A stretch of 64,000 bases of DNA from Shewanella oneidensis MR-1 (GCF_000146165.2 NC_004347.2:620001-684000); one strand, 5' to 3'; shown: positions 18,364-30,744, counted from the stretch's first letter. Notes: generated from the sequence alone by a model not told the origin. A program made the numbers and translations.

Positions 18364-20844
18364 ATGAACAGCGTAATGCGACATTTGGGTTTAAGTGCGT
18401 TAGCCATTGCGGTATTAACGAGTTGCGCGGCAACCTCAACTGAAACGGCGACTCCCGCTGCGACTCCAACGGCTTATCAAGTCCCTTTGGCTCAACCTCC
18501 CCAAGTTTCACAACAACTTACGTTGAACCAAATCATGGCCAACCCCGATTGGATGGGGATTTTCGCCAAGGAAGCTTACTGGAGCGATGACAGCCAAAGT
18601 GTGTTTTTCGCTCGCCAACCTAGTGCATCAGCACTACGGAATTACTATCAGCAGGGCATTAACAACAGCCGCGCTGTTGAACTGGCTATCGATAAATTAC
18701 ACGCCGTCGATCAACAGTTTGGCGTATTAGATAGCACTAAGTCCAACAAGGCTTATCTCTACCAAGGAAATGTTTTTGTAAAACATTTAAGCTCGGGCAA
18801 AATTACCCAGCTTACTCGTCAGCGCAGCGCCATCAGTGGTTTGCGTTACCTCAATAATGGCGATATTGCCTATTGGCAAGGTGATAATGTTTTTCAAATC
18901 CACCAAGATAGTGGATTGGTTGAACAACTGCTTGAAATTAAAATGGCCAAAGCGCCCGAAGGCGTTAAAGAGCCCAGCAGTTATTTAGCTAAGCAGCAGC
19001 ATCGACTGATCCAATATGTGGCTATGCAGCATGAACAGGCTAAAGCCAAAGAACAGTTTAAGAATGAGTTGCAAAAGAGCGATCCCACCCTCGCTGCTAG
19101 CACTTGGTATCTAGGCGATACCGAAGTCGTGTCGGAGCTTAGCGTATCGCCAGATGGTCGCTATGTGTTTGTTGCTTTAACCGATAAGAATTACACCGGC
19201 AGCAGTGAGCACGACATCATGCCGAACTACCTCGGTAGCGAAGGCTATATCGATCCCGTACCAGTTCGTGCCCGTGTAGCTGAAGATACACTACTAGGCC
19301 AACGTTTTGTGGTGCTCGATTTAAATACGCATAAACAGATTGATGTCACGATTGAAGGGCTCACGGGGTTCGATGAAGACGTATTAGCTAAGGTCAAAGC
19401 ACAAAATGCTAAGGCGAAAGGCGAAAGCTATCAGAGCACTAAAGCTCCCCGTAAAATCCAGCTGATGCAGGATTGGGGCTGGACTCAAAGTGCGATTCAA
19501 TGGCATGAGTCTGAAAATAAACTGGCGGTAATGGTTGAAGCTATTGATAACAAAGACCGCTGGATTGCCACTGTCGATCTATCAAAGGGTAAGTTTATCA
19601 CCGAACATCGTCTGCATGATGATGCTTGGGTGAACTATGACTATAACCAGTTTGGCTGGATACCAGGCACAGACACGCTTTATTATCTCTCTGAAGAAAC
19701 CGGTTATTCTCAGCTTTATCTTAAAGCTAGTGGCGAAAAGCCCCGCGCTTTGACGCAAGGTAAGTTTGTGGTGAGTGATATCACCCTGTCGCCTGATGCT
19801 AATTATATTTACTACAAAGCGAACCAGAGCCATCCGGGTATTTATAATGTTCACCGCGTGAATCTCACCTCTGGCAAGAACGAACAACTCACCCAATGGG
19901 ACGGTAATTTAGATTACAGCTTGAGCCCTGATGGCGCTAAGTTGCTGCTGAATGCTTCTCGTCGCACGCAACCAAATGAACTTTATATTCAGCCGATAGG
20001 TGGCGAGCTAAAACAGCTAACCTCTTACACGAGTGAGGCTTTTAAGCAATATCCATGGCAGGCGCCAGAAGTGATCGCTGTACCTTCAAACCATGGTGCC
20101 GGTCAGATTTATGCGCGTGTTTATTTGCCGCAGGGCTATGACAAATCCCGCGCCGAAAAATATCCCGCGGTTATCTTTAACCATGGTGCGGGTTACTTGC
20201 AAAATGCCGATTATGGCTTTAGTGGCTACTTCCGTGAGTTTATGTTCCACAACCTATTGACTCAACAAGGTTATGTGGTGATGGACATGGATTATCGTGG
20301 TTCTAAAGGTTATGGCCGCGATTGGCGTACGGCAATTTATCGCAATATGGGGCATCCTGAAGTCGAAGATTTAAAAGACGGCGTGACTTGGATGGGCCAA
20401 CATACCAATGTGGATATTAAGCGGGTTGGTACTTATGGTGGATCTTACGGCGGCTTCTTAACCTTTATGTCTTTGTTTACAGAGCCTGATTTATTCCAAG
20501 CGGGTGCTGCACTGCGTCCGGTTGCGGATTGGGCACACTACAATGCGCCTTACACTTCTAATATTTTGAATACACCGGATGTTGATCCTATCGCCTATGA
20601 GCGCAGCTCGCCAATTGAACATGCTCAAGGTCTGACTAAGCCATTGCTTATTATGAGTGGTGTGATGGATGATAACGTGTTCTTCCAAGATAGCGTGCGT
20701 CTGGTACAGCGTTTAATTGAACTGGAAAAGCCGATGTTCAAAACGGCTATTTACCCAGTTGAGCCCCACGGTTTCCGCCAACCATCGAGTTGGTTGGACG
20801 AATATCGCCGTATTTACAAGCTGTTTGAACAAGAGCTTAAGTAA
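18364..20844 (+). CDS. S9-family prolyl oligopeptidase, lipoprotein
   Basis: 826 residues, typical of dipeptidyl-peptidase IV-like S9 enzymes. The leader ends in the lipobox LTSC (about residue 20), so it is an envelope lipoprotein. The N-terminal beta-propeller covers about 60-570; the alpha/beta-hydrolase domain follows with the nucleophile Ser in GGSYGGF (about 698), Asp in GVMDDNVF (about 770) and His in EPHGFRQP (about 804). Probably removes dipeptides from proline-containing peptides. AAGGAAGG lies just before the ATG. Monocistronic with its own terminator. Confidence 0.9.
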   Translation: MNSVMRHLGLSALAIAVLTSCAATSTETATPAATPTAYQVPLAQPPQVSQQLTLNQIMANPDWMGIFAKEAYWSDDSQSVFFARQPSASALRNYYQQGINNSRAVELAIDKLHAVDQQFGVLDSTKSNKAYLYQGNVFVKHLSSGKITQLTRQRSAISGLRYLNNGDIAYWQGDNVFQIHQDSGLVEQLLEIKMAKAPEGVKEPSSYLAKQQHRLIQYVAMQHEQAKAKEQFKNELQKSDPTLAASTWYLGDTEVVSELSVSPDGRYVFVALTDKNYTGSSEHDIMPNYLGSEGYIDPVPVRARVAEDTLLGQRFVVLDLNTHKQIDVTIEGLTGFDEDVLAKVKAQNAKAKGESYQSTKAPRKIQLMQDWGWTQSAIQWHESENKLAVMVEAIDNKDRWIATVDLSKGKFITEHRLHDDAWVNYDYNQFGWIPGTDTLYYLSEETGYSQLYLKASGEKPRALTQGKFVVSDITLSPDANYIYYKANQSHPGIYNVHRVNLTSGKNEQLTQWDGNLDYSLSPDGAKLLLNASRRTQPNELYIQPIGGELKQLTSYTSEAFKQYPWQAPEVIAVPSNHGAGQIYARVYLPQGYDKSRAEKYPAVIFNHGAGYLQNADYGFSGYFREFMFHNLLTQQGYVVMDMDYRGSKGYGRDWRTAIYRNMGHPEVEDLKDGVTWMGQHTNVDIKRVGTYGGSYGGFLTFMSLFTEPDLFQAGAALRPVADWAHYNAPYTSNILNTPDVDPIAYERSSPIEHAQGLTKPLLIMSGVMDDNVFFQDSVRLVQRLIELEKPMFKTAIYPVEPHGFRQPSSWLDEYRRIYKLFEQELK

Positions 20845-20860
20845 GTTAACTCTCAATATT

Positions 20861-20886
20861 AAGGCCTCGCATGAGGCCTTTTTGTT
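20861..20886 (+). terminator. rho-independent terminator after the S9 peptidase
   Basis: AAGGCCTC (20861-20868) and GAGGCCTT (20873-20880), loop GCAT, then a T run. Confidence 0.88.
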
Positions 20887-21031
20887 ATCCTAAATTTGCT
20901 ATGATTTCGCTAAATCTGCATGCGGAGTTTGCTTGTTGCTAAGATTTAACGTATATGCTGAAATTACAATGATTTTAATGATATCTGCGTTTAAGCGCCA
21001 CTTGGCAAGGGCGATATAGGAAAGATAGAGA

Positions 21032-22177
21032 GTGGCGATTTCGGTAGCGGGTGGCGTCAGACCCGGTAAAATTTTAGAGATAGAACAGCGGCTCTATCAG
21101 CAACTTATCCTCGGTAAGCAAAAGGCCAGTCCTACACTATTGGATGATTTAGACCGAGAGCTTGAAGCCGATGCCAATAAACTCGACGTGGAGCGCGAGG
21201 CGGTATTGTCGCGTCTGCTCAAACAAATCAAAGCCCGAGAAGTATTTGAGGCGATTTCAAAGCAGCTCATTGATACAGTGAATAATGCTATTGAGCATCA
21301 ATTAGCTTCGCCTGAATTAGTGCTGGCAAAATCGGATATTAACGAATCACAAATCCTGTTACTTGAATTGCTACTGGCGAAAAATCTCGATGCCACAAGA
21401 CTAAGGCCTTTAATCAGTAATTTGAGCTGGTTATGCCGTGATTTAACTAATATGGTCAACAGTCCGGCATTTCGTGCTCGCCGCCCCCAAAGTTCTGATG
21501 TGCGTGTTACTGATATCAAATTAGTGATGAATTACATTGGAATAGAAAATCTACGCACTATCATTCCATATTTTTGCCTGCGTAACTGGTTACCTAGTGG
21601 TAATGCTAAGTTACTCTGGACCACGCGCAAGCTTTGGCGTTATAGCATAGTGAGCGGCATCGCCGCCAATGCATTGGCGCAGCTTCATAATACTGACTCA
21701 GCCCTCGTCTACAGTGGTGCATTGTTGAATCAGTTAGGCACTTCAGTCGTGCTGAGTCTCAGTGCGCGTTTATTTGATAAAACCTGGGGAAACTGGATCC
21801 GCGAGGCGAGTTCGAGTCGGGATAAAGAAGTGTACGACGCTGTGATTGCCACCGAGTTTCCGGCCAAAGCCGTATTTGAACAAGTGCTCAGTCATGGGCA
21901 CGTGCTTAATTGGCAATTACTCGAGCTACTTAAATTTGAAAATAGCCCGTTAACCTTACTGTTAAAAGAGCTCGATCAAACCTTAACGTATCGGGAATTA
22001 TCCCCTCCAGCGGCATTGGTGGCGCGGGCTAATTGTTATGCGAAGGTACTGTTGCTCGAAGAGATGCGTCAAATCGAGCCGCAGGAAAAGCGTTTAATGT
22101 TTGATTATTACGAGCTAACAGAGCAAGAAGTGTTGCGCCTTAAAGCGCAAAACTATCGAAAGCTAGATTTGCTGTAA
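21032..22177 (+). CDS. HDOD-domain protein
   Basis: 381 residues with a GTG start at 21032; AAGATAGAGA just upstream is a weak ribosome site. The central part (about 95-290) fits an HDOD output domain: LLELLLAKN, LSWLCRDLTNMVNSPAF, a helix with IKLVMNYIGIENLRTII, and GALLNQLGTSVVLSL. HDOD proteins are catalytically inactive relatives of HD phosphohydrolases used in signalling. The N-terminal ~90 residues are helical and charged. No partner domain such as EAL or receiver is present. Exact role unknown. Confidence 0.75.
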   Translation: MAISVAGGVRPGKILEIEQRLYQQLILGKQKASPTLLDDLDRELEADANKLDVEREAVLSRLLKQIKAREVFEAISKQLIDTVNNAIEHQLASPELVLAKSDINESQILLLELLLAKNLDATRLRPLISNLSWLCRDLTNMVNSPAFRARRPQSSDVRVTDIKLVMNYIGIENLRTIIPYFCLRNWLPSGNAKLLWTTRKLWRYSIVSGIAANALAQLHNTDSALVYSGALLNQLGTSVVLSLSARLFDKTWGNWIREASSSRDKEVYDAVIATEFPAKAVFEQVLSHGHVLNWQLLELLKFENSPLTLLLKELDQTLTYRELSPPAALVARANCYAKVLLLEEMRQIEPQEKRLMFDYYELTEQEVLRLKAQNYRKLDLL

Positions 22178-22232
22178 TCCATGAGCCGCTCACATCGGCG
22201 TTGTGATACGGCACTGATGTGGAGGGTGAGAA

Positions 22233-23144
22233 ATGCCAAGCTGGCAAGCTTCTGTATTAAATACCATTTTGTCCTATGTCGCGCGGCCATCCTTAAGCCG
22301 TGGTAAGGCAAAGTTACCTTTGGCCCAAATGCGACAACGTTTATTAGCGCTCGATAAACGCTGGTTGCCGTGGCCAAACACACTCGTTAGCACCACGATT
22401 CCATTACAACATGCCAGCCTATTGCACTATGTTTTGTTAAACGATTCCCCGCGTTTGGGAAATTTGTTTTATATCCGCGGTGGTGGCTTTTGCTTTAAAA
22501 CACCTAATGCCCATGCAAGGCTGATTGCTGATATTAGCGCGCGTTGTCAGCTTGATACTTTTATTCCCGATTACCGTTTAGCGCCAGAACACCCATTCCC
22601 CGCGCCCTGTGATGATGTACTTGAAGCTTATTTGCACTTAATTGAGCTTAAGGGCGACGATAATCTTATCCTGATGGGCGATTCGGCGGGGGGGAACTTA
22701 GCCTTAAGCTTGTTGCTTGAATTGAAAAGATTAAATCTGTCTCCCCCTAAGGCTTGTGTGCTGTTGTCTCCTGCGCTCGATTTAGCCATTACTGGTGATA
22801 CTGAGCTCATTTTAGCGGCCGATGATCCCTTTTTTACCCTTGAATCCTTATTGCGATTGCGCGGTGCTTATCTTGCAGGGGCAAATCCTATGTCTGAAAG
22901 AGTTTCTCCTTTGCAAGGGAACTTGGCTGGCTTGCCACCGCTCTTAGTGATTGCCGGTACGCGCGAGTTGCTTTTGCAGGACTCAGAACGACTGGTTATG
23001 CAGGTTAATGCCTGTGGTGGCGAGGTTGAATCACGTTTTTATCGCAATATGCCCCACGTTTTTCCGTTGTTTGACCTATTGCCAGAAGCGATAGAAGCAA
23101 GGCAACAAATCGCGCATTTTGTGCTTTCAAAGCTGATTCGTTAA
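22233..23144 (+). CDS. alpha/beta hydrolase of the hormone-sensitive-lipase type
   Basis: 303 residues. Predicted carboxylesterase. The nucleophile is Ser in GDSAGGNLALS (about 149), Asp is likely in VIAGTRELLLQDSER (about 246-252), and His is in MPHVFPLF (about 274). The oxyanion motif reads RGGGF rather than the usual HGGG (about 84-88), which is odd but leaves the glycines. GGAG lies 9 nt before the ATG. Starts 55 bp after the HDOD gene and may be co-transcribed with it. Substrate unknown. Confidence 0.85.
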   Translation: MPSWQASVLNTILSYVARPSLSRGKAKLPLAQMRQRLLALDKRWLPWPNTLVSTTIPLQHASLLHYVLLNDSPRLGNLFYIRGGGFCFKTPNAHARLIADISARCQLDTFIPDYRLAPEHPFPAPCDDVLEAYLHLIELKGDDNLILMGDSAGGNLALSLLLELKRLNLSPPKACVLLSPALDLAITGDTELILAADDPFFTLESLLRLRGAYLAGANPMSERVSPLQGNLAGLPPLLVIAGTRELLLQDSERLVMQVNACGGEVESRFYRNMPHVFPLFDLLPEAIEARQQIAHFVLSKLIR

Positions 23145-24670
<1,526 letters not shown>

Positions 24671-24676
24671 GCGACC

Positions 24677-24711
24677 AAAGGAGTGCTGAATTTCATTCGC
24701 ACTCCTTTTTT
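24677..24711 (+). terminator. terminator or attenuator between argD and astA
   Basis: Perfect 10 bp stem AAAGGAGTGC (24677-24686) and GCACTCCTTT (24699-24708) with a 12 nt loop and T tail. It would lower astAD expression relative to argD unless astA has its own promoter. Confidence 0.8.
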
Positions 24712-24796
24712 GTCAGGGAATTCTTGCAGGCATGATACCTGTCTTTTGAAGATGGGTGCCTTGCTGTGCTGCAAGCTTAAGTGAGGAGACACTAAG

Positions 24797-25816
24797 ATGT
24801 TAATCATACGTCCCATTCGGGCAGGCGATTTTGAATCTCTATACCAAATTGCCGAAGAATCAGGCCATGGCTTTACCTCATTGCCAGTCAATGCCGATTT
24901 ACTTCGACATAAAATTGCCCGTGCCGAAGCCTCTTTTGTCAAAGTTGTCGATAAGCCCTTCGATGAAGGCTATTTGATGGTGCTTGAAGATACCGAAACC
25001 CGCGAAGTTGTTGGCACCTGCGCCATTGAGGCGGCTGTCGGTATGGAGGATGCCTTCTACCATTATCGCCTTGGCACCGAAGTGTACTATTCCGAACAAA
25101 TTGAAGTGCGTAATGAGGTTGAAACCTTAACCCTTTGTCACGATTACACAGGTGCCGCTGAGCTTTGTACCCTGTTTTTACGGGAACCCTATCGTAAGGG
25201 GAATAATGGCCGCATGTTGTCCCGCAGCCGTTTTCTGTTTTTAGCTCAACATGCAAAGCGTTTTGGCGAGACTGTGATTGCTGAAATGCGTGGTGTGAGC
25301 GATGCCGATGGTCATTCTCCCTTCTATGGTTGGCTGCAAAAAAACTTCTTAGGTATTGATTTTGTTCAGGCGGACTACCTTTCTGGCTTAGGCAAAAAAG
25401 CTTTTATGGCGGAGATGATGCCCCGTAACCCTGTGTATGTTTGCCTACTGCCAGAAGAAGCACAGAAAGTGATCGGCGAAGTGCATACCAATACGCGTCC
25501 CGCCTTAAGCCTGCTGCAAGCCGAAGGCTTCAGGTGCCGTGGTTATGTGGATATTTTCGATGGTGGACCAACGGTGGAATGCCGCTTAACCGATATCCGC
25601 GCCGTGCGTGAAAGCCGTCTGCTGACGGTCGATATTGGTGATATGCCTGAATCTGATAAGCAATTTATTGTCTCTAACACCCAATTGGCCAATTACAGGG
25701 CGACTTCAGCTTATCTTTGCATCGAGGAAAAAGCCGACCAGGTCGTGATTAGCGCAGAACTCGCCGAGGAGTTATTACTCGTAAAAGGCGATCAAATCCG
25801 TATTTTGGCAATGTAG
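24797..25816 (+). CDS. astA: arginine N-succinyltransferase
   Basis: 339 residues, family length. First step of the AST arginine catabolic pathway: succinyl-CoA + arginine to succinylarginine. Recognisable are the N-terminal MLIIRPIRAGDFESLYQIAEESG and the central FYHYRLGTEVYYSEQI and LCHDYTGAAELCTLFL blocks. GAGGAG before the ATG. Nine bases before astD, so they form an operon. astB and astE are not in this window. Confidence 0.96.
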   Translation: MLIIRPIRAGDFESLYQIAEESGHGFTSLPVNADLLRHKIARAEASFVKVVDKPFDEGYLMVLEDTETREVVGTCAIEAAVGMEDAFYHYRLGTEVYYSEQIEVRNEVETLTLCHDYTGAAELCTLFLREPYRKGNNGRMLSRSRFLFLAQHAKRFGETVIAEMRGVSDADGHSPFYGWLQKNFLGIDFVQADYLSGLGKKAFMAEMMPRNPVYVCLLPEEAQKVIGEVHTNTRPALSLLQAEGFRCRGYVDIFDGGPTVECRLTDIRAVRESRLLTVDIGDMPESDKQFIVSNTQLANYRATSAYLCIEEKADQVVISAELAEELLLVKGDQIRILAM

Positions 25817-25822
25817 GAATAG

Positions 25823-27289
<1,467 letters not shown>

Positions 27290-27297
27290 GACAAATG

Positions 27298-27324
27298 AGG
27301 AAGAACCGAGGTTCTTCCTTTTTC
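27298..27324 (+). terminator. rho-independent terminator after astD
   Basis: AGGAAGAAC (27298-27306) and GTTCTTCCT (27311-27319) with a 4 nt loop and T tail. Confidence 0.85.
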
Positions 27325-27456
27325 ATTACAAACAGTAACGTTACTTGGGCTGCTGCCGAGGGTTGTCGTGCAGCAAGTGGTTAAGATCGTTACATTGAGT
27401 GCGAGCGGTAAAATAACACGCCCTAAATCACCGCAGCACAATAAAAGGAGTTTTTT

Positions 27457-28260
27457 ATGCACACCGATATCAATGCGTTATTTGCCGCTTTGTGGCAAGA
27501 CTATATTCAAATGACCCCTTCTGCGGCCAAGGTGCACGAGCTGCTTGGGCACGGTAAACCGATTATCAACGACCATATCGCCCTGCGTACTTTTAACATC
27601 GCTAAGGTTAATTTAGCTGTGTTAGCAGAGCATTTTACCTCTTTAGGTTATGTAGCCTGTGGTGATTATAAGTTTGAGCAGAAAAAACTGATTGCTAAGC
27701 ATTTTGAACATCCAGATGCGACTCAGCCTAAGGTGTTTATTTCTGAGCTATTGGTGGAAGAGTTTAGTTCAGCACTGCAAAGCACTATTCAAGGCTTAAT
27801 TGCTCAAGTGGATGAACAAGCGACCAAAGCGGATAACTTTATCTATTCAGGTCGCCATTGGACGCTGGATTCTAAGACTTATGAAGCGCTGCTTGAAGAG
27901 AGTGAATATGCGGCTTGGGTCGCAGCTTTTGGTTACCGCGCCAATCATTTTACGGTTTCTATCAACCACCTCGAGGGTTTTGATACCTTAGAATCTGTGA
28001 ACGATGCACTCAAGCAAGCGGGCTTTGTGCTCAATACCTCAGGTGGTGAAATCAAAGGTTCGCCAGAGGTGTTATTGGAGCAATCTTCGACCATGGCCGA
28101 TAAAATCGCCGTAGAATTTAGCGATGCGACGGTTGAAATCCCAAGCTGCTTCTATGAGTTCGCCCTGCGTTATCCAAAGGCGAATGGTGAACTGTACACT
28201 GGCTTTGTGGCCGCATCGGCCGATAAGATTTTTGAGAGCACCAACGCGAAAAAAGCCTAA
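27457..28260 (+). CDS. DUF1338 / 2-oxoadipate dioxygenase-like protein
   Basis: 267 residues. The pattern NDHIALRTFNIA near 43, FEQKKLIAKHFEHPD near 74 and FALRYP near 234 fits DUF1338, a VOC-fold metalloenzyme family whose characterised member HglS decarboxylates 2-oxoadipate to 2-hydroxyglutarate in D-lysine breakdown. His at the NDHIALR site and Glu in EFALRYP are candidate iron ligands. It is the short form, roughly 60% of HglS length. Its place after astAD suggests amino-acid catabolism, but its substrate is not known. AAAGGAG ribosome site. Confidence 0.8.
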   Translation: MHTDINALFAALWQDYIQMTPSAAKVHELLGHGKPIINDHIALRTFNIAKVNLAVLAEHFTSLGYVACGDYKFEQKKLIAKHFEHPDATQPKVFISELLVEEFSSALQSTIQGLIAQVDEQATKADNFIYSGRHWTLDSKTYEALLEESEYAAWVAAFGYRANHFTVSINHLEGFDTLESVNDALKQAGFVLNTSGGEIKGSPEVLLEQSSTMADKIAVEFSDATVEIPSCFYEFALRYPKANGELYTGFVAASADKIFESTNAKKA

Positions 28261-28295
28261 TAAATTAAGGTTGTTGCTGAATTAACCTCAAATAA

Positions 28296-28326
28296 AAGCG
28301 CCATCGATTGATGGCGTTTTTGTTTT
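28296..28326 (+). terminator. rho-independent terminator after DUF1338
   Basis: CGCCATC (28299-28305) and GATGGCG (28310-28316) with loop GATT, A-rich before and T-rich after, so it could serve both this gene and the convergent kinase gene. Confidence 0.8.
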
Positions 28327-28334
28327 GTAAACCG

Positions 28335-29663
28335 TTAACTCAATACCAGCTCAATACAGAGTCCAGATAATCGGCGGCTGTGGGTAAATTTAAGCTCAAT
28401 GCCATATTGCTCGGCGATTTCCTTGACTATCGATAAACCTAAACCATGGCCCATGACCGATTCATCGAGTCGAGTTCCCCTTTGGGTGAGTTTATCCAGT
28501 TCATCATCGGCAACGCCTGGGCCATCATCATCAATGCTGAGATACAGTTTGTTTTGTGCTTTCCAAAGTTTGACTGTGACTTGGCTATCCGCCCATTTAA
28601 AGGCGTTATCTAACAGATTACCTAAAAGCTCCATACCATCTTCCCGATGGATGGGTAGACGCTGGATACTCGGGTCAAGCTCAAAGTTGCAGCTGATGTT
28701 TTTGCTTCTATGCACTTTGTTTAGGGTATTGGCGAGGCTATGGAGATCCCTTGGGACCACTAACTGCGCTGCGGGCAACATATCGCCAGTGATCCGCGCT
28801 GCGGCGAGCTTACGTTCGACCATTTTATGGATCGCATCGAGCTGTTGTTGCAGCGCCATAGCGGTCTCGGGATCTTTAAGGCCTAAGGCTTCGACCTGTT
28901 GCTGCATTACGGCCAGTGGGGTTTTTAGGCCGTGGCTTAAATTACCTAAGTTATTTCGGCTGCGTTCAATTTGCTTGGCGGTGTATTCCAGTAATTCGTT
29001 ATAGGTCTTGGCCAGCGGCTGAACTTCCGGTGGAATATTGTTTAACTCCAAGGCCTTAATCTCACCTTCTTGTAGGCGTGATAGCGCATGTTGGATTTGT
29101 TTCACGGGCTTAAACGATTGGCGCAGGATTAAGAAGATCCCCGCGATCATCGCCACTAACATTGCAAGGTTAACCCCAAGCTTAGTGCCGTAGACTTCAC
29201 TAAATACCCGTCGACCGATACTCAAGTCCTGCGCCACGGTGAGTGTCGCGGTTACATTCGCGCTGCTGGAATTTAATCCTAGGGATAATAACTGCATGTC
29301 ATTGTTTTTGGGTCCCTTTGCCTGCCAAACTCGGGTTTGACTTGGTGCTAAAGGCTCGATATCGAGCTGCATATCCCAAAGTGAACGGGAGCGGATCACT
29401 TCATTGGGGAGGTTGAGCTGGAAATAACGCCCCGAATAGGCGGGGCGGTAAAAGCTTGATAGTTGGCTTTGATCGATATGGATCTCCCCATTATTGAAAT
29501 GGGTCGCCAGCATAATGTGCTCTAAATCTTCTTCTAAGCGATTGATAATCGAGTCATGAAACGCTTGGCGCAGCATGGACTCAAATAATATGAGTCCAAT
29601 CACTGTGCCTAACACCAATAAGCCCGTTAACCATAAACTGAGCTTAGTGCGAATAGAGATCAT
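28335..29663 (-). CDS. two-component sensor histidine kinase
   Basis: 442 residues. Inner-membrane kinase with two membrane segments (about 9-28 and 160-180) framing a ~130-residue periplasmic sensor, a HAMP-like linker, the phospho-acceptor His in LSHGLKTPLAV (about 244), the N box GNLLDNAFKWA (about 348), and ATP-lid motifs DDGPGV and GHGLGLSIV. The layout resembles PhoQ/QseC-type kinases. It overlaps the upstream response regulator by 4 nt and is translated with it. The signal is unknown; the PepSY-like protein upstream may influence it. Confidence 0.9.
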   Translation of the reverse strand: MISIRTKLSLWLTGLLVLGTVIGLILFESMLRQAFHDSIINRLEEDLEHIMLATHFNNGEIHIDQSQLSSFYRPAYSGRYFQLNLPNEVIRSRSLWDMQLDIEPLAPSQTRVWQAKGPKNNDMQLLSLGLNSSSANVTATLTVAQDLSIGRRVFSEVYGTKLGVNLAMLVAMIAGIFLILRQSFKPVKQIQHALSRLQEGEIKALELNNIPPEVQPLAKTYNELLEYTAKQIERSRNNLGNLSHGLKTPLAVMQQQVEALGLKDPETAMALQQQLDAIHKMVERKLAAARITGDMLPAAQLVVPRDLHSLANTLNKVHRSKNISCNFELDPSIQRLPIHREDGMELLGNLLDNAFKWADSQVTVKLWKAQNKLYLSIDDDGPGVADDELDKLTQRGTRLDESVMGHGLGLSIVKEIAEQYGIELKFTHSRRLSGLCIELVLS

Positions 29664-30334
29664 GCAGCCACGCCGTGGAAGATATAACCTTGACCGCGGC
29701 GGGTTTCTATTGCGGTTTTGCCAAGTTTTTTACGCAGATGAGTCACGTAAACCTCAACCACATTACTCTCTTTCTCGTCGTCAAACTGATAGAGCTTATC
29801 GGTTAATTGTGCCTTAGATAACAGCTTCTTAGGCGACATGAGGAAGATTTTTAACAGTCTAAACTCCATCGCAGTCAATTCATATAGCTGCTCGCCAACG
29901 CTGACGGTTTGCTCGGCTTCATCTAAGGTGACGCCGCCATAGCTAAGTTGCTTGTTGGGATTATTTAAACGGCCATGGGCACGATGAATAAGTGCCTGAA
30001 TTCGCGCTAGCAATTCCTGCGCGTGGAAGGGTTTACCTAAATAATCATCGGCGCCAGCATTAAAGCCTTCGACCTTTTCATGCCATTGGCTGCGAGCGGT
30101 TAGCATGATCACTGGGGTGCTAATCCCTTGATTTCGCCAGCCTTCGAGTAATTCCAATCCATTACCGTCGGGAAGCCCAATATCTAAAATCACACAGTCG
30201 TATTGGGTTTCTTTTACTAGGTAATCGGCTTCAAGCGCTTTGTCTGTAATATCAGTAACATAGCCAGCCTGTTTGAGTTGCTTCTCCAATTCGGAGACCA
30301 GCATGGGGTTATCTTCAACGAGTAGCAGTTTCAT
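29660..30334 (-). CDS. OmpR/PhoP-family response regulator
   Basis: 224 residues, starting MKLLLVEDNPML at 30334; the frame extends 60 nt further, but that would give an atypical N-terminus. The receiver domain (about 1-115) has the acidic pair ED, phospho-acceptor Asp in CVILDIGLPDG (about 51) and Lys in DYLGKPF (about 101). The C-terminal winged helix (about 130-220) has the usual VEVYVTHLRKKLG. Partner of the kinase at 28335. Starts inside the upstream PepSY-like gene (20 nt overlap), so the three form one operon. Confidence 0.93.
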   Translation of the reverse strand: MKLLLVEDNPMLVSELEKQLKQAGYVTDITDKALEADYLVKETQYDCVILDIGLPDGNGLELLEGWRNQGISTPVIMLTARSQWHEKVEGFNAGADDYLGKPFHAQELLARIQALIHRAHGRLNNPNKQLSYGGVTLDEAEQTVSVGEQLYELTAMEFRLLKIFLMSPKKLLSKAQLTDKLYQFDDEKESNVVEVYVTHLRKKLGKTAIETRRGQGYIFHGVAA

Positions 30335-30662
30335 GTTTTCGACATTCGCTCGGTAGTGCGGTGGAGTGTTCAAGTTGACCATTGGTGGCATCAATACTCA
30401 GATTCACAATTTGGCCGCGTTGAACTTTGATTTGCAAATCATAACGCCATTTATGATCTTCTTGATAGAGATGTGCGTCAATTAGTTCACCTTGGCAAAA
30501 TTGATTGACCACGGCAAGGGTGCCATTGAGTGATAGAATTTGCCCAGAGTTGACTAACGCCTTGGCTTGATAATGTTCTAATTCAATCGGTTCGGCGTTA
30601 ATTATTGTTGGATGCACCAGCGTAAACAGACTGAAAAAACCGATAAATAACAGCCGTTTCAT
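30315..30662 (-). CDS. small secreted PepSY-like protein
   Basis: 115 residues with a clear signal peptide (hydrophobic to about INAEP, residue 24). The rest has the alpha-beta pattern of a PepSY domain: QAKALVNSGQILSL, then DLQIKVQRGQIVNLSIDATNGQL. Such proteins often occur beside PhoPQ-like systems and may inhibit or sense in the periplasm. First gene of the operon with the response regulator and kinase. GGGGGAG 5 nt before ATG. Function in this system is inference. Confidence 0.75.
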   Translation of the reverse strand: MKRLLFIGFFSLFTLVHPTIINAEPIELEHYQAKALVNSGQILSLNGTLAVVNQFCQGELIDAHLYQEDHKWRYDLQIKVQRGQIVNLSIDATNGQLEHSTALPSECRKHETATR

Positions 30663-30676
30663 TTATGCTCCCCCAA

Positions 30677-30710
30677 TAAAAATGGCCTAGTTTTTATGCT
30701 AGGCCACTTT
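30677..30710 (-). terminator. rho-independent terminator of crp
   Basis: Read leftward: TGGCCTAG, 8 nt loop, CTAGGCCA (30683-30690 and 30699-30706), then a T run (A run on the plus strand). It lies between crp and the PepSY-like gene. Confidence 0.85.
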
Positions 30711-30744
30711 AATGATACAGGCTTAAATCAAGCTGAAGTCTAAC

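Noticed and set aside
28399..29004. 201-residue frame opposite the histidine kinase
   Set aside because: Ser/Cys-rich shadow of the kinase gene; no coding support.
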